Shown here one piece after another: positions 25,148-33,327 of a stretch of DNA of 64,000 bases; positions within the stretch are counted from its first letter, which is position 1, and every line of letters begins with the position of its first letter. The position numbers were made by a program, and so were the translations under genes. The DNA comes from Castellaniella hirudinis_A. GTDB lineage: Bacteria > Pseudomonadota > Gammaproteobacteria > Burkholderiales > Burkholderiaceae_B. The stretch is from assembly GCF_047468865.1 (NCBI RefSeq), contig NZ_JBLGTV010000003.1, positions 124,001 through 188,000 on the forward strand, in the 5' to 3' direction. Below the pieces are notes generated by a model. It saw nothing but the letters and a program-made list of their open reading frames with translations, did not search any database and had not been told where the DNA came from.

Positions 25148-26001
25148 CCGACGCGAGCACCCTGACACCGTTTCGTGCAGCGAGTGACTTGATCAAGGTG
25201 ATCCGGGCATTTCACGGCGATCCTCACCTGGCACGAATTGATCTTGAAGAGTTGCGCAACATCCTGCCGCAGACTACACATGGCAAAGGCATCAGCGAGA
25301 TCGTGGCACCGTTGCCCACCACCGACAGGGAGTTCGAAGGCGCTCTTATGCGCGATTCAGCCGACGCCTCCCGCTGGGGCATCCTCTATAACAGTCACGC
25401 CAGCCGAGAACGCCAGCGGTTCACCGTCGCTCACGAATTTGGGCACCTCGTTTTGCACCGCCATCTGCAATCGACCTTTAATTGCAGCAAAGAGGACGTT
25501 TACGCCAGCCTAGACGGCGCTCGAGATATCGAACGTGAGGCCGATGACTTCGCAGCCAACTTATTGATGCCTGGCGATCAAGTCAAAACCATCCTGGATC
25601 GCACAGACCTCAACTTCCACCACCTGAGCGAAGCCGCCACAGAGTTTGGCGTGTCCCTCGAGGCCATGTGCCTGCGATTCATCAAATACACCACTCAGCG
25701 CGCGATCCTGATTCACTGGGACAGCGGGTTCATGAAATACCATTGGCGCAGTGACAAGGCCGTGCGCACCGGGACTCGCCTCACTCATCGAGTGGGCACC
25801 GTAGCTGCCGACCGATATCTCAACACGGTGGCCAGCGACGAACTGACCATGCAGCATTGGGAAGGCGAAACCATCCCGGCACACCTCTGGTGCTCAACAG
25901 AAGCACCCTACATGAAACTGCGTGAGTGTAAACACAGCCACCCGGATCGGGATCGAGTGCTCACTTTGCTGTTTTTCGAAGGTGCCGAACCGCGCTGGTA
26001 A
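25144..26001 (+). CDS. ImmA/IrrE-family metallo-endopeptidase
   Basis: A 285-residue protein with the zinc protease motif HEFGH at residues 97-101 in RFTVAHEFGHLVLHRHL, followed by a downstream acidic segment (DIEREADDFAANLLMP) that supplies the third ligand, the ImmA/IrrE pattern. ImmA enzymes cleave a partner XRE repressor after DNA damage or quorum signals. ATGA overlap with the XRE gene supports that partnership. Confidence 0.87.
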   Translation: MTDASTLTPFRAASDLIKVIRAFHGDPHLARIDLEELRNILPQTTHGKGISEIVAPLPTTDREFEGALMRDSADASRWGILYNSHASRERQRFTVAHEFGHLVLHRHLQSTFNCSKEDVYASLDGARDIEREADDFAANLLMPGDQVKTILDRTDLNFHHLSEAATEFGVSLEAMCLRFIKYTTQRAILIHWDSGFMKYHWRSDKAVRTGTRLTHRVGTVAADRYLNTVASDELTMQHWEGETIPAHLWCSTEAPYMKLRECKHSHPDRDRVLTLLFFEGAEPRW

Positions 26002-26019
26002 AGGCGCCTTCCCCACCTA

Positions 26020-26445
26020 TCAGTAATTATCAACGCTGAAACCGCCGTCATTCGTGGACTCAATGGACCCAAAGCTACCTGTACCGTAGTCATAGGTGTC
26101 ATAACCACCTCGACCATTCGGCGTCACCTCGCCAAATGTCCCAGTACCGTAGTCATAAGTGTTGTAACCACCACCAGAGCGCGGCGTGGCATCGCCATAC
26201 GATCCAGATCCATAATCGTACGTCTGATAGCCGCCACCGGCCTTCGGGGTGACATCGGTATAGCTGCCGGTGCCATAGTCATAGACGCTATATCCGCCAT
26301 TTCCCGTCGGTGATACATCGGAAAAAGTACCGCTGCCATAGTTAAAACAGGAATACCCTCCATTGCCATCTGGACTGCACTGGGTTTGTGCCACGGCGGT
26401 TACTTGGAACAACGCCAGAGCCGACAACACGATGAGCCGCTTCAT
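26020..26445 (-). CDS. Secreted Gly/Tyr-rich tandem-repeat protein
   Basis: About 141 residues with a signal peptide (MKRLIVLSALALFQVTAVAQ) and then five repeats of about 22 residues built on GGYxxYDYGTGSYxDVTP, ending GGFSVDNY. The mature part is almost only repeat, with one Cys near the start of the first unit and one inside it. ATG 26445 has AGAGG six bases upstream; longer in-frame starts to 26505 would precede the signal sequence. Function is unknown. A surface-exposed or envelope role expressed from the lysogen (lysogenic conversion) is a guess from its position between control and recombinase genes. Confidence 0.75.
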   Translation of the reverse strand: MKRLIVLSALALFQVTAVAQTQCSPDGNGGYSCFNYGSGTFSDVSPTGNGGYSVYDYGTGSYTDVTPKAGGGYQTYDYGSGSYGDATPRSGGGYNTYDYGTGTFGEVTPNGRGGYDTYDYGTGSFGSIESTNDGGFSVDNY

Positions 26446-26537
26446 GATCATCCTCTTCCGAGCACTACCAAACATATTACAGCAAGTAACGGCACACCGT
26501 AGCATAGATTGAGTTCCCTATATCCGGACAACCGTCT

Positions 26538-26753
26538 ATGTCGAAATCAAACTCATCTAATACCAGTACTCAATCTGCCACGCCCCGGCACACGCAACAG
26601 GAAATCGCCGACGCCCTTGCCTTCGGCGTGCTGCGCCTCTTGGCGCAAGGCCAAAATCAGCCATCTACGGACACAGACTTGGTTTGCCTTGGCTTCTGCC
26701 CACCACAGAGCGTTACTACGAACCCCGGCGACCAGAACGGAGTTCAGCCATGA
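26538..26753 (+). CDS. Small protein, first gene of the recombinase operon
   Basis: A 71-residue protein (MSKSNSSNTSTQSATPRHTQQEIADALAFGVLRLL) with a Ser/Thr-rich start and a short helical middle. No family recognised. Its TGA overlaps the ATG of the DUF2924 gene (26750-26753), so it belongs to the four-gene recombinase operon. Confidence 0.6.
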   Translation: MSKSNSSNTSTQSATPRHTQQEIADALAFGVLRLLAQGQNQPSTDTDLVCLGFCPPQSVTTNPGDQNGVQP

Positions 26754-27226
26754 CGACACAGGCACAAGCGACGCAGCAAGCATCGGTAGCAGCCAGGATT
26801 GCAGCCCTTCCCCAACTCCCGATGGAGGCCCTTTGGGCGCTATGGGACGAGCATTTCAAAGACCGACCCGGCCACCATCACCGATTATGGTTAGAGTCCC
26901 GTCTGGCGTACAAAATCCAGGAACTGGCTTTCGGTGGCCTGAAACCCTCCACCCGGCGCAAGCTCGAAAAGATCGGTGAAACAGGTCTGTTGCCCAGCCG
27001 CCTGCAGCGTGACGCTGACCAGTTGCTGCCTGGCACCGTGTTCACCCGAATCTACGATGACGTGGAGCACCGTGTGACGGTCTGCGGGGTTCGCAGCTTT
27101 GAATATCACGGTCAGCGTTTCAAAAGCCTCTCGGCGGTCGCACGGACGATTACCGGCACCAACTGGTCTGGCCCCGCCTTCTTTGGCCTCAAACCCACCA
27201 GTCGCAATAAAGAGGCGACGCAATGA
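26750..27226 (+). CDS. DUF2924 domain protein
   Basis: A 158-residue protein with the DUF2924 features LWDEHFKDRPGHHHRLWLESRLAYKIQELAFGG reading across its N-terminal half and GTVFTRIYDDVEHRVTV followed by FEYHGQRFKSLSAVARTITGT in the C-terminal half. DUF2924 genes regularly precede large serine recombinases in proteobacterial prophages; the C-terminal half resembles a DNA-binding or recombination-directionality module. ATGA overlaps join it to both neighbours. Confidence 0.85.
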   Translation: MTTQAQATQQASVAARIAALPQLPMEALWALWDEHFKDRPGHHHRLWLESRLAYKIQELAFGGLKPSTRRKLEKIGETGLLPSRLQRDADQLLPGTVFTRIYDDVEHRVTVCGVRSFEYHGQRFKSLSAVARTITGTNWSGPAFFGLKPTSRNKEATQ

Positions 27227-28605
27227 ACACCTCCACCATGGTCATCAAAAAACGCTGCGCTGTGTACACGCGCAAATCCACGGATGAAGGGCTGGGTCAG
27301 GAGTACAACAGCCTGGAGGCCCAGCGCGATGCGGGCCTGGCCTACATCACCAGCCAACGCCACGAGGGGTGGGTGGCCTTGGACGACACGTTTGACGATG
27401 GCGGCTACTCAGGCGGCAACATGGAACGCCCCGGCCTTCAGCGCTTGATGCGACAGGTGGAGGCAGGCCAAATCGACATCATCGTGGTCTACAAAATCGA
27501 CCGCCTGACACGTAGCCTCTCAGACTTTGCCCGCCTGGTGGATGTGTTCGACCGCACTGGCGTGTCCTTTGTGTCGGTCACTCAGCAGTTCAATACCACC
27601 ACCAGCATGGGGCGACTGACGCTCAATATTCTGCTGTCTTTTGCACAATTCGAACGTGAAGTCACTGGCGAACGGATCCGCGACAAGATCGCCGCCAGCA
27701 AAGCCAAGGGCATGTGGATGGGCGGCATGCCCCCGCTGGGTTACGACGTTGTTGACCGCAAGCTCGTCGTGAACGAACGCGAGGCAGACCTCGTGCGTGA
27801 CATCTTCCGCCGGTACGCCGAACACGGGTCTGCCGCCCGCCTGGTGAGGGAATTAGCTATCGAAGGCCACACCACCAAAGTCTGGACTACGCAGGCAGGC
27901 AAGCACCGACCGGGACGCTACATTGATCAGCAGTACATCTTCAAGCTGATCCGCAATCGACTTTTTCTGGGTGAAATCACGCACAAGGGCAAGGCATACC
28001 CCGGCCAGCATCAGGCTGTTGTGCCTCAACCGTTATGGGACGCGGCGCATGCTGTCATTGATAGCCGCAAGACAGGGCCACGCGAGCATTACAGCACTCA
28101 CCCTGCACTGCTTGCCGGAATCCTATTTGCAGCCGATGGTCAGCGCATGCTGCCCACCTTCACACGCAAGAAAAACGGTCGGATGTACAGATACTACGTC
28201 CCGTACCAGCACAAAAAACGTCATGCGGGCGCAACCGCCAATCCAGCCGCCTCTGATCTTGGACCTTTGCCTGCCGCCGATCTTGAAATCGCAGTGTTGG
28301 AGCAGGTCCATTTGGCCTTGCAGACACCCGAGATGCTGGTCGCCGTCTGGCAGTCAGCACAGCGGCAAACCGCGCAGCCCATCGACGAAGCGCAGGTCGT
28401 GCTCGCCATGAAGAACATTGGGTACGTATGGGATCAGCTTTTCCCCGCTGAGCAGCAGCGCATCGTACGCCTGCTGATTGACCGGGTGCAGCTTCACGAT
28501 CAAGGCCTCGACATCCATTGGAGCGAGGACGCTGGGGCGGGCTTTGCAAACGGAGTCACCGATCATCCACTCATTGATGAGATGGCGCAGGAGGCTGCGG
28601 CATGA
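27223..28605 (+). CDS. Large serine recombinase (DUF2924-linked)
   Basis: A 460-residue site-specific recombinase. The resolvase domain (about 8-155) has the nucleophile Ser19 in YTRKSTDEG, then SLEAQRD, DDGGYSGGNMERPGLQRL and VVYKIDRLTRSLSDF. A recombinase domain follows (MGGMPPLGYDVVDRKLVVNE), then a zinc-ribbon-poor C-terminal region with LLAGILFAADGQRMLP. It would integrate or excise DNA between short att sites. The ATG overlaps the DUF2924 stop, and its TGA overlaps the next ATG. Its position 5 kb inside the left end, and a second recombinase at the right end, leave open which one moves the element. Confidence 0.9.
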   Translation: MNTSTMVIKKRCAVYTRKSTDEGLGQEYNSLEAQRDAGLAYITSQRHEGWVALDDTFDDGGYSGGNMERPGLQRLMRQVEAGQIDIIVVYKIDRLTRSLSDFARLVDVFDRTGVSFVSVTQQFNTTTSMGRLTLNILLSFAQFEREVTGERIRDKIAASKAKGMWMGGMPPLGYDVVDRKLVVNEREADLVRDIFRRYAEHGSAARLVRELAIEGHTTKVWTTQAGKHRPGRYIDQQYIFKLIRNRLFLGEITHKGKAYPGQHQAVVPQPLWDAAHAVIDSRKTGPREHYSTHPALLAGILFAADGQRMLPTFTRKKNGRMYRYYVPYQHKKRHAGATANPAASDLGPLPAADLEIAVLEQVHLALQTPEMLVAVWQSAQRQTAQPIDEAQVVLAMKNIGYVWDQLFPAEQQRIVRLLIDRVQLHDQGLDIHWSEDAGAGFANGVTDHPLIDEMAQEAAA

Positions 28606-29066
28606 TCACCAACCCTCGCTTGCAGGCAGTACGCATCACTGCCAGTGGCGCATCCCGGAATTATATCCAAGATCAGCATCGGGTCACAGCGGTACCGCTG
28701 GCAATTCGACGCCGTCAGAACCGCAAGGTACTCACCCCACCTTCCGGATCCAGTTCTGCGCTGGCTGCAGGTGGCCTGGACGCCCCCATGATTAAAACCC
28801 TGGGCAAAGCCTTTTACTGGCTACGCCAACTGGAAAGTGGCAAATACCACACCATAGCCGAGCTTGCCAGATCACAGGGGCTTGAACCTGGGTGGGTCGC
28901 TGAGGTATTGCGCCTGACACTTTTAGCGCCTGATATCATCGAATCAATCCTTGCTGGCCAGCAGGCTCGACATTTAAATCTACAATCGTTACGAGGTCGA
29001 GGCCAAGACTGGCCACGAAACTGGATGGAGCAGCAGAGTGCTTTATACGCAAATGTCGACGATTGA
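28602..29066 (+). CDS. Small HTH-like protein following the recombinase
   Basis: A 154-residue protein with a helix-turn-helix-like stretch YHTIAELARSQGLEPGWVAEVLRLTLLAPDII at about residues 90-125. Its ATG overlaps the recombinase stop. Proteins of this kind commonly follow DUF2924-linked recombinases, and a role as accessory factor or directionality control is plausible but not shown. Confidence 0.65.
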   Translation: MITNPRLQAVRITASGASRNYIQDQHRVTAVPLAIRRRQNRKVLTPPSGSSSALAAGGLDAPMIKTLGKAFYWLRQLESGKYHTIAELARSQGLEPGWVAEVLRLTLLAPDIIESILAGQQARHLNLQSLRGRGQDWPRNWMEQQSALYANVDD

Positions 29067-29562
29067 CGTTACCCAATGCCCGACTGAGGAACTGCTGAAG
29101 CTCCATTCCGCAATCCTTCAAGAAATGCAACAACGTGGTGTGCTTCGTACACGAAATAATATCGTCGGGGACTACACGGAATGGCTTGTGGCAGACCGCC
29201 TGAATTTGCAACTCTGTCCCAACTCCATGAAGGGCTACGATGCTACTGACGCCGACGGCCTGCGATATCAGATTAAAGGCCGCAGAACCTCCGCGACGAA
29301 CAAGTCTCGGAAGCTCGGTGTGCTCCGTGATCTGGATACAGAACCGTTTGACGTTCTGGTTGCTGTGATTTTCGATGAAAACTGGGCCGTCCTCTCGGCC
29401 TTCCGCATTCCATTTCAGGCTGCAAAAGACCTCTCAAAGCCCAGCGCCCATCAAAATGGGCATCTGCTGCACGCTTGGGCCAGCCTTCTCAATCATCCGG
29501 AAGTCACGGACCTTCGAGAACTGCTTTCCGGACAAGGCACCACACTGAAGTCAGCGCAGTAG
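29053..29562 (+). CDS. Putative PD-(D/E)XK-like nuclease fold protein
   Basis: A 169-residue protein (start ATG 29053; GTG 29038 possible). The middle carries GDYTEWLVADRL, then DATDADGLRYQIKGRR, an E-D-QxK arrangement that resembles the PD-(D/E)XK nuclease core, with LVAVIFDENWAVLSAF as a following strand-helix. It overlaps the end of the preceding gene by 14 bases. It may be an element-encoded restriction or repair nuclease; the assignment rests on motif appearance only. Confidence 0.55.
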   Translation: MSTIDVTQCPTEELLKLHSAILQEMQQRGVLRTRNNIVGDYTEWLVADRLNLQLCPNSMKGYDATDADGLRYQIKGRRTSATNKSRKLGVLRDLDTEPFDVLVAVIFDENWAVLSAFRIPFQAAKDLSKPSAHQNGHLLHAWASLLNHPEVTDLRELLSGQGTTLKSAQ

Positions 29563-29837
29563 TCTTTTCCCGCCAGGGAAAACATCACCCACACCTTCCT
29601 CTAGCGGTTTCCATCGCGATCTGAAACTGACCTCCCACACGGTCAGTCGAGTCGCGTGCGCCCGTACGATTCTGCTCACCGAACACGCCCCGTCAACAGC
29701 CAGGTGACCTCTGCGGCTGGGCCGACACCAGCAGGGAAAACGAAGTTTCGCGTTTTTTCCCCGCTGCGTCCATCGTGATTTCCCCGCCAAAAATTTGAAA
29801 TGACACCCATTCCTCAACGACTTCATGGGAGTCATTC
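29563..29837 (+). other. Non-coding region with repeated TTTCCCCGCC-type motifs
   Basis: No gene is seen here. A perfect hairpin TTTTCCC-GCCA-GGGAAAA lies at 29565-29582 and may terminate the upstream operon. Related motifs recur at about 29733-29765 (GGGAAAACG facing CGTTTTTTCCCC) and 29770-29779 (TTTCCCCGCC). The region precedes the whole replication operon and may hold its promoter, an operator or an origin. Confidence 0.45.
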
Positions 29838-30101
29838 ATGCCTTATCAAGCACCCACATTCGGCAGCAATCCGCCGCCGTCAGACACCACCCACCTCTCG
29901 CCCGGGGACCGCCGGGTCCTCAACGAAAACGAACTCGCGCAACGCTGGGGCCTGAGTCCCAAGACGCTGCAACGCTGGCGCAGCGAAGGGTCCGGCCCTC
30001 GGTATCTGAAGCTCTCCCGGCGCGTGTCCTACCCCATCGAAACCATTCTGGAATTCGAGCAGCGCATCTTGCACCGCTCGACCTCCGAGCGTGTGGGCTA
30101 A
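29838..30101 (+). CDS. Helix-turn-helix (HTH_17/AlpA-like) DNA-binding protein
   Basis: An 87-residue protein with NENELAQRWGLSPKTLQRWRSEG and GPRYLKLSRRVSYPIETILEFEQ, the MerR-like winged HTH typical of excisionases and AlpA-type activators. ATG 29838 heads the early operon. It may act as excisionase or as activator of the early genes; AlpA proteins have that role in many satellites. Confidence 0.8.
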   Translation: MPYQAPTFGSNPPPSDTTHLSPGDRRVLNENELAQRWGLSPKTLQRWRSEGSGPRYLKLSRRVSYPIETILEFEQRILHRSTSERVG

Positions 30102-30112
30102 GGGGGATCGAC

Positions 30113-30589
30113 ATGCACGACATCACAATTCTGCCCGCTGATCTGATCCGGCTACTCCAGACCGATCTCACCCGGCTCGATGTCCACCGCCTGCAGGAGC
30201 TGATCCTTGGCGTGGATTACGAGATCGCCATGCTGAAAAAAGCCAAATCCCAGGTCGATGCGGCACTCACCAAACGCTACGGCGAGCAGGCCCAGACCGC
30301 CCTTGCCGCCACAGGCCGCGATTTCGGCACCGCCCACCTCACCGATGGCGACGTGGCCATCAAGGCGGAATTGCCCAAGCGCGTGCGCTGGGATCAGGAA
30401 AAACTGGCCGAAATCGCCCGCCGCATCACAGCCGCAGGGGACACCGTCGAGGACTTCATCGACGTGAAATTGTCTGTCTCCGAGTCTCGCTACAACGCCT
30501 GGCCTCCCACCCTGCGCGATCAATTCACCCCCGCCCGCACTGTCGAAGCCGGAAAACCCACCTTCACCTTGACCTCCGGGGAGGACTGA
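30113..30589 (+). CDS. Phage early protein, function unknown
   Basis: A 158-residue protein starting MHDITILPADLIRLLQTDL. It is acidic to neutral, with a helical first half (HRLQELILGVDYEIAMLKKAKSQVDAAL) and a conserved-looking DGDVAIKAELPKRVRWDQEKL followed by a VEDFIDVKLSVSESRYNAWP segment. It resembles hypothetical proteins seen in replication regions of prophages. No function can be given. It lies between the HTH gene and the antirepressor. Confidence 0.65.
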   Translation: MHDITILPADLIRLLQTDLTRLDVHRLQELILGVDYEIAMLKKAKSQVDAALTKRYGEQAQTALAATGRDFGTAHLTDGDVAIKAELPKRVRWDQEKLAEIARRITAAGDTVEDFIDVKLSVSESRYNAWPPTLRDQFTPARTVEAGKPTFTLTSGED

Positions 30590-30591
30590 CC

Positions 30592-31347
30592 ATGTCCGCA
30601 ATCATGCCCTTTGCCTTCGAAAATCACAATGTTCGCATCCGATTGGATGATGCTGGTAACCCATGGTTCGTCGCCGCAGACGTGTGTGCAGCATTGGAAT
30701 TGCCCGAAACTCATAAGGCTGTCGCACGCCTCGATGAGGACGAAAAGGACCGGAATTCAATTCCGACCCCTGGTGGCAGTCAAGATATGACCGTCATCAA
30801 CGAGCCTGGGCTCTACAGCCTGGTGCTCGGCAGCCGCAAGGCAGCCGCCAAACGCTTCAAACGCTGGATCACTCACGACGTGCTGCCCGCCATTCGGCAG
30901 ACCGGTCACTATGCAGCACCGGGATCGTTTGCCGCACTGCCCACTCCCACCCAAGACCAAGTCCAGGCCTTGCTGCTCGTAGGCGAGGCCGTGGCCAAAG
31001 TGCCTGGGGTCAAACAGGGTATCGCGATGGCGGCGACCTTGACCTGCATCTCGGAAAACACCGGCCTCACCGTTGAAACTCTGCGCCGTGCGCTGCCCGC
31101 GAACGACGAGCCGATCTGCGCATTAAACGCCACGCAGTTGGGCAAGCTGATCGGCAAATCGGCCAAAGCCACCAACCAGCTGCTCGCGGCCAACGATCTG
31201 CAATTTCGCAATGACCGTGATGAATGGGAGTTGACTGACTACGGCCAAGAATGGGCCGAAGCCATGCCGTACTCCCGCAACGGCCATTCTGGATACCAGA
31301 TTCTCTGGAACCCGGCGGTCGCGGGTCTGTTTGTGGAGGTGGCGTAA
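30592..31347 (+). CDS. Phage antirepressor with Bro-N domain
   Basis: A 251-residue protein. Residues 1-110 are a Bro-N domain: FENHNVRIRLDDAGNPWFVAADVCAALEL through EPGLYSLVLGSRKAAAKRFKRWITHDVLPAIR. The C-terminal part (ALNATQLGKLIGKSAKATNQLL to the end) looks like a second DNA-binding module. Bro-N proteins act as antirepressors or DNA-binding regulators in phages. Its TAA stop shares a base with the next ATG. Confidence 0.87.
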   Translation: MSAIMPFAFENHNVRIRLDDAGNPWFVAADVCAALELPETHKAVARLDEDEKDRNSIPTPGGSQDMTVINEPGLYSLVLGSRKAAAKRFKRWITHDVLPAIRQTGHYAAPGSFAALPTPTQDQVQALLLVGEAVAKVPGVKQGIAMAATLTCISENTGLTVETLRRALPANDEPICALNATQLGKLIGKSAKATNQLLAANDLQFRNDRDEWELTDYGQEWAEAMPYSRNGHSGYQILWNPAVAGLFVEVA

Positions 31348-32174
31348 TGGCACTTCCCATCATTAGCGCTGACCAACGCATTGCAGAGCATTCCGGCGCA
31401 AAAATTGCGCTGTTTGGCAAAGCTGGAATCGGCAAAACCACGCTACTCAAAACCTTGCCGGAAGGCTCCACCTTATTCGTCGATCTCGAGGCGGGCGACC
31501 TGGCGGTCAAGGACTGGCGAGGCGACTGCGTGCGCCCTGCAACCTGGCCCGAGTTTCGGGATCTGGTCGTGTTTCTGGCTGGGCCAAATAAGGCACTGCC
31601 CGCCGATGCGGCCTTTTCCGAAGCCCACTACGCAGCGGTCTGCGAACGATTTGGCGACCCGGCGCAACTTGCCAAATACACCACGTATTTCGTCGACAGC
31701 CTGACCGTGCTCTCGCGTCTGACCATGGTCTGGGCCAAGACCCAGCCGCAGGCATTCTCCGAACGCACCGGTAAGCCTGACAGCAGGGGCGCGTATGGCT
31801 TGCTTGGCCAGGAGATGATCACCGCACTCACGCACCTGCAGCACGCCCGAGGCAAAAACGTGGTGTTCGTGGCCATTCTGGACGAACGCACAGATGACTT
31901 CAACCGCCGCATTTTCGTGCCGCAGATCGAAGGCAGCAAGACCGCAAGCGAGCTTCCCGGCATCGTCGACGAAGTCATCACCTTGGCCGAAATCAAGGCC
32001 GAGGACGGGTCCTCCTATCGGGCCTTCGTCTGCCAAACGGTCAACCCCTACGGTCTACCCGCCAAAGACCGATCCGGCCACCTGGATCTACTTGAGCCGC
32101 CTGACCTCGGTGCCTTGATCACCAAATGCACCGGCACCGCCCTGCCTGCCCAATCTACTGAAATCCAGGAGTAA
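31347..32174 (+). CDS. Phage nucleotide-binding protein (AAA_24-type, RecA-like fold)
   Basis: A 275-residue ATPase with Walker A GKAGIGKTTLLK near residues 22-33, a strand-acidic pair LFVDLEAGDLAV and a later FVAILDERTDDF. Phage proteins of this AAA_24 family sit next to single-strand annealing or ssDNA-binding proteins and are thought to act in recombination or replication. ATG 31347 overlaps the antirepressor stop. Confidence 0.82.
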   Translation: MALPIISADQRIAEHSGAKIALFGKAGIGKTTLLKTLPEGSTLFVDLEAGDLAVKDWRGDCVRPATWPEFRDLVVFLAGPNKALPADAAFSEAHYAAVCERFGDPAQLAKYTTYFVDSLTVLSRLTMVWAKTQPQAFSERTGKPDSRGAYGLLGQEMITALTHLQHARGKNVVFVAILDERTDDFNRRIFVPQIEGSKTASELPGIVDEVITLAEIKAEDGSSYRAFVCQTVNPYGLPAKDRSGHLDLLEPPDLGALITKCTGTALPAQSTEIQE

Positions 32175-32180
32175 TCCGCC

Positions 32181-32837
32181 ATGACGACCAACAATACCAC
32201 CAGCTGGAATGATTTCAACGACGCCGAAGGCCAGTCTGGTGCCTTTGATCTGATTCCCAAAGGCACCATCGTGCCGGTACGCATGACCATCCGTCCAGGT
32301 GGTTACGACGATCCCGCCCAGGGCTGGACCGGGGGCTATGCCAGTGAGACGTTTGAAACCGGGTCGGTTTACCTCTCCTGCGAATTCGTTGTGCTCGCAG
32401 GGGAATTCGCCAAACGCAAGGTCTGGTCATTGATTGGTCTGCACTCGCGCAAAGGGCCGACCTGGGGCCAAATGGGCCGATCCTTTATTCGAGCAGCACT
32501 GAACTCCGCTCGCAACATTCACCCCAAGGACAACAGTCCGCAGGCCGCCGCTGCCCGCCGCATTCAGGGTTTTCAGGATCTGGACGGCATCGAGTTTCTT
32601 GCCCGAATCGACATCGAAAAAGATGGCCGGGGCGACGATAAAAACGTCATTCACACGGTCATCGAACCCGATCACCCACAGTACGCCAAAGTGATGGGCG
32701 TGCCCGCCAAGGCGGCCCCCAGCGGCCAAGTTGCAACGGCCACGCCTGCGCCTGCCGTGACACAGGCTCCAGCGACGACCGTGACCTCGACACCGGCACC
32801 AGCGCCTTCCACTGGCAGGCCCACCTGGGCGCAATAA
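32181..32837 (+). CDS. Phage ssDNA-binding-like protein (DUF669-type)
   Basis: A 218-residue protein with a beta-rich core (SGAFDLIPKGTIVPVRMTIRPGG, YLSCEFVVLAGEFAKRKVWSLIG) and a Pro/Ala/Thr-rich tail. This looks like phage replication-associated ssDNA-binding proteins adjacent to AAA_24 ATPases. It is six bases after the ATPase stop. The assignment rests on context and general layout, not on a clear motif. Confidence 0.55.
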   Translation: MTTNNTTSWNDFNDAEGQSGAFDLIPKGTIVPVRMTIRPGGYDDPAQGWTGGYASETFETGSVYLSCEFVVLAGEFAKRKVWSLIGLHSRKGPTWGQMGRSFIRAALNSARNIHPKDNSPQAAAARRIQGFQDLDGIEFLARIDIEKDGRGDDKNVIHTVIEPDHPQYAKVMGVPAKAAPSGQVATATPAPAVTQAPATTVTSTPAPAPSTGRPTWAQ

Positions 32838-32847
32838 GGGAGGTGGC

Positions 32848-33327
32848 GTGAAATGTTGGATTTGTTCACGGTCTACGCGTGGCTACGGTCACGCGGATGG
32901 CAGGTTTGCGCCAGGCGAGTCCAGGCGCTACCCCATCGATTGGGTGTTCTGCTCAAAGCGCTGTCAGGACATTTTTCATGGACTCTACGGCAACTGGCTG
33001 AGGGTGCAGGACGGCTCGGTAAATCCCAAGGAGGTGATGATGGAAAACGTCACTGAGATGGAACGTGCCGCCATGCGCGAGTGCCTCAAACCCTTTGGTC
33101 AGGCGGCGTCAGCCATCGGTTTTGATCGACCCTTGGGGTCGTATTCAGAGGCCGAAGCCCTGCAGGTGATTGAGGCCATCGTCGGTGGCTGGGCAGCTGC
33201 GATGGCAGCACACCATGCGGCCAGCAAGTACCCACCGGTGCGCGGCATTGCCCCGGCTGCTGATCCGCTGGATGACAACCCTTTCGCGGGCATGACTGAC
33301 GATTTACCGTGGACGGAGGGCCAGTGA
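32848..33327 (+). CDS. Zinc-finger phage protein (DUF6511-like)
   Basis: A 159-residue protein starting at GTG 32848 after GGGAGG. Cys3, Cys6, Cys35 and Cys39 form a likely treble-clef zinc finger at the N-terminus (MKCWICSRS, WVFCSKRCQ). The C-terminal part is helical (ERAAMRECLKPFGQAASAIG) and then acidic. Function unknown; the finger suggests nucleic-acid or protein contact in the replication block. Confidence 0.68.
   Translation: MKCWICSRSTRGYGHADGRFAPGESRRYPIDWVFCSKRCQDIFHGLYGNWLRVQDGSVNPKEVMMENVTEMERAAMRECLKPFGQAASAIGFDRPLGSYSEAEALQVIEAIVGGWAAAMAAHHAASKYPPVRGIAPAADPLDDNPFAGMTDDLPWTEGQ

Noticed and set aside
24794..26001. Toxin-antitoxin pair
   Set aside because: XRE plus a metallopeptidase-type protein can look like a TA pair, but the HEFGH zinc motif and the location point to an ImmR/ImmA-type switch.
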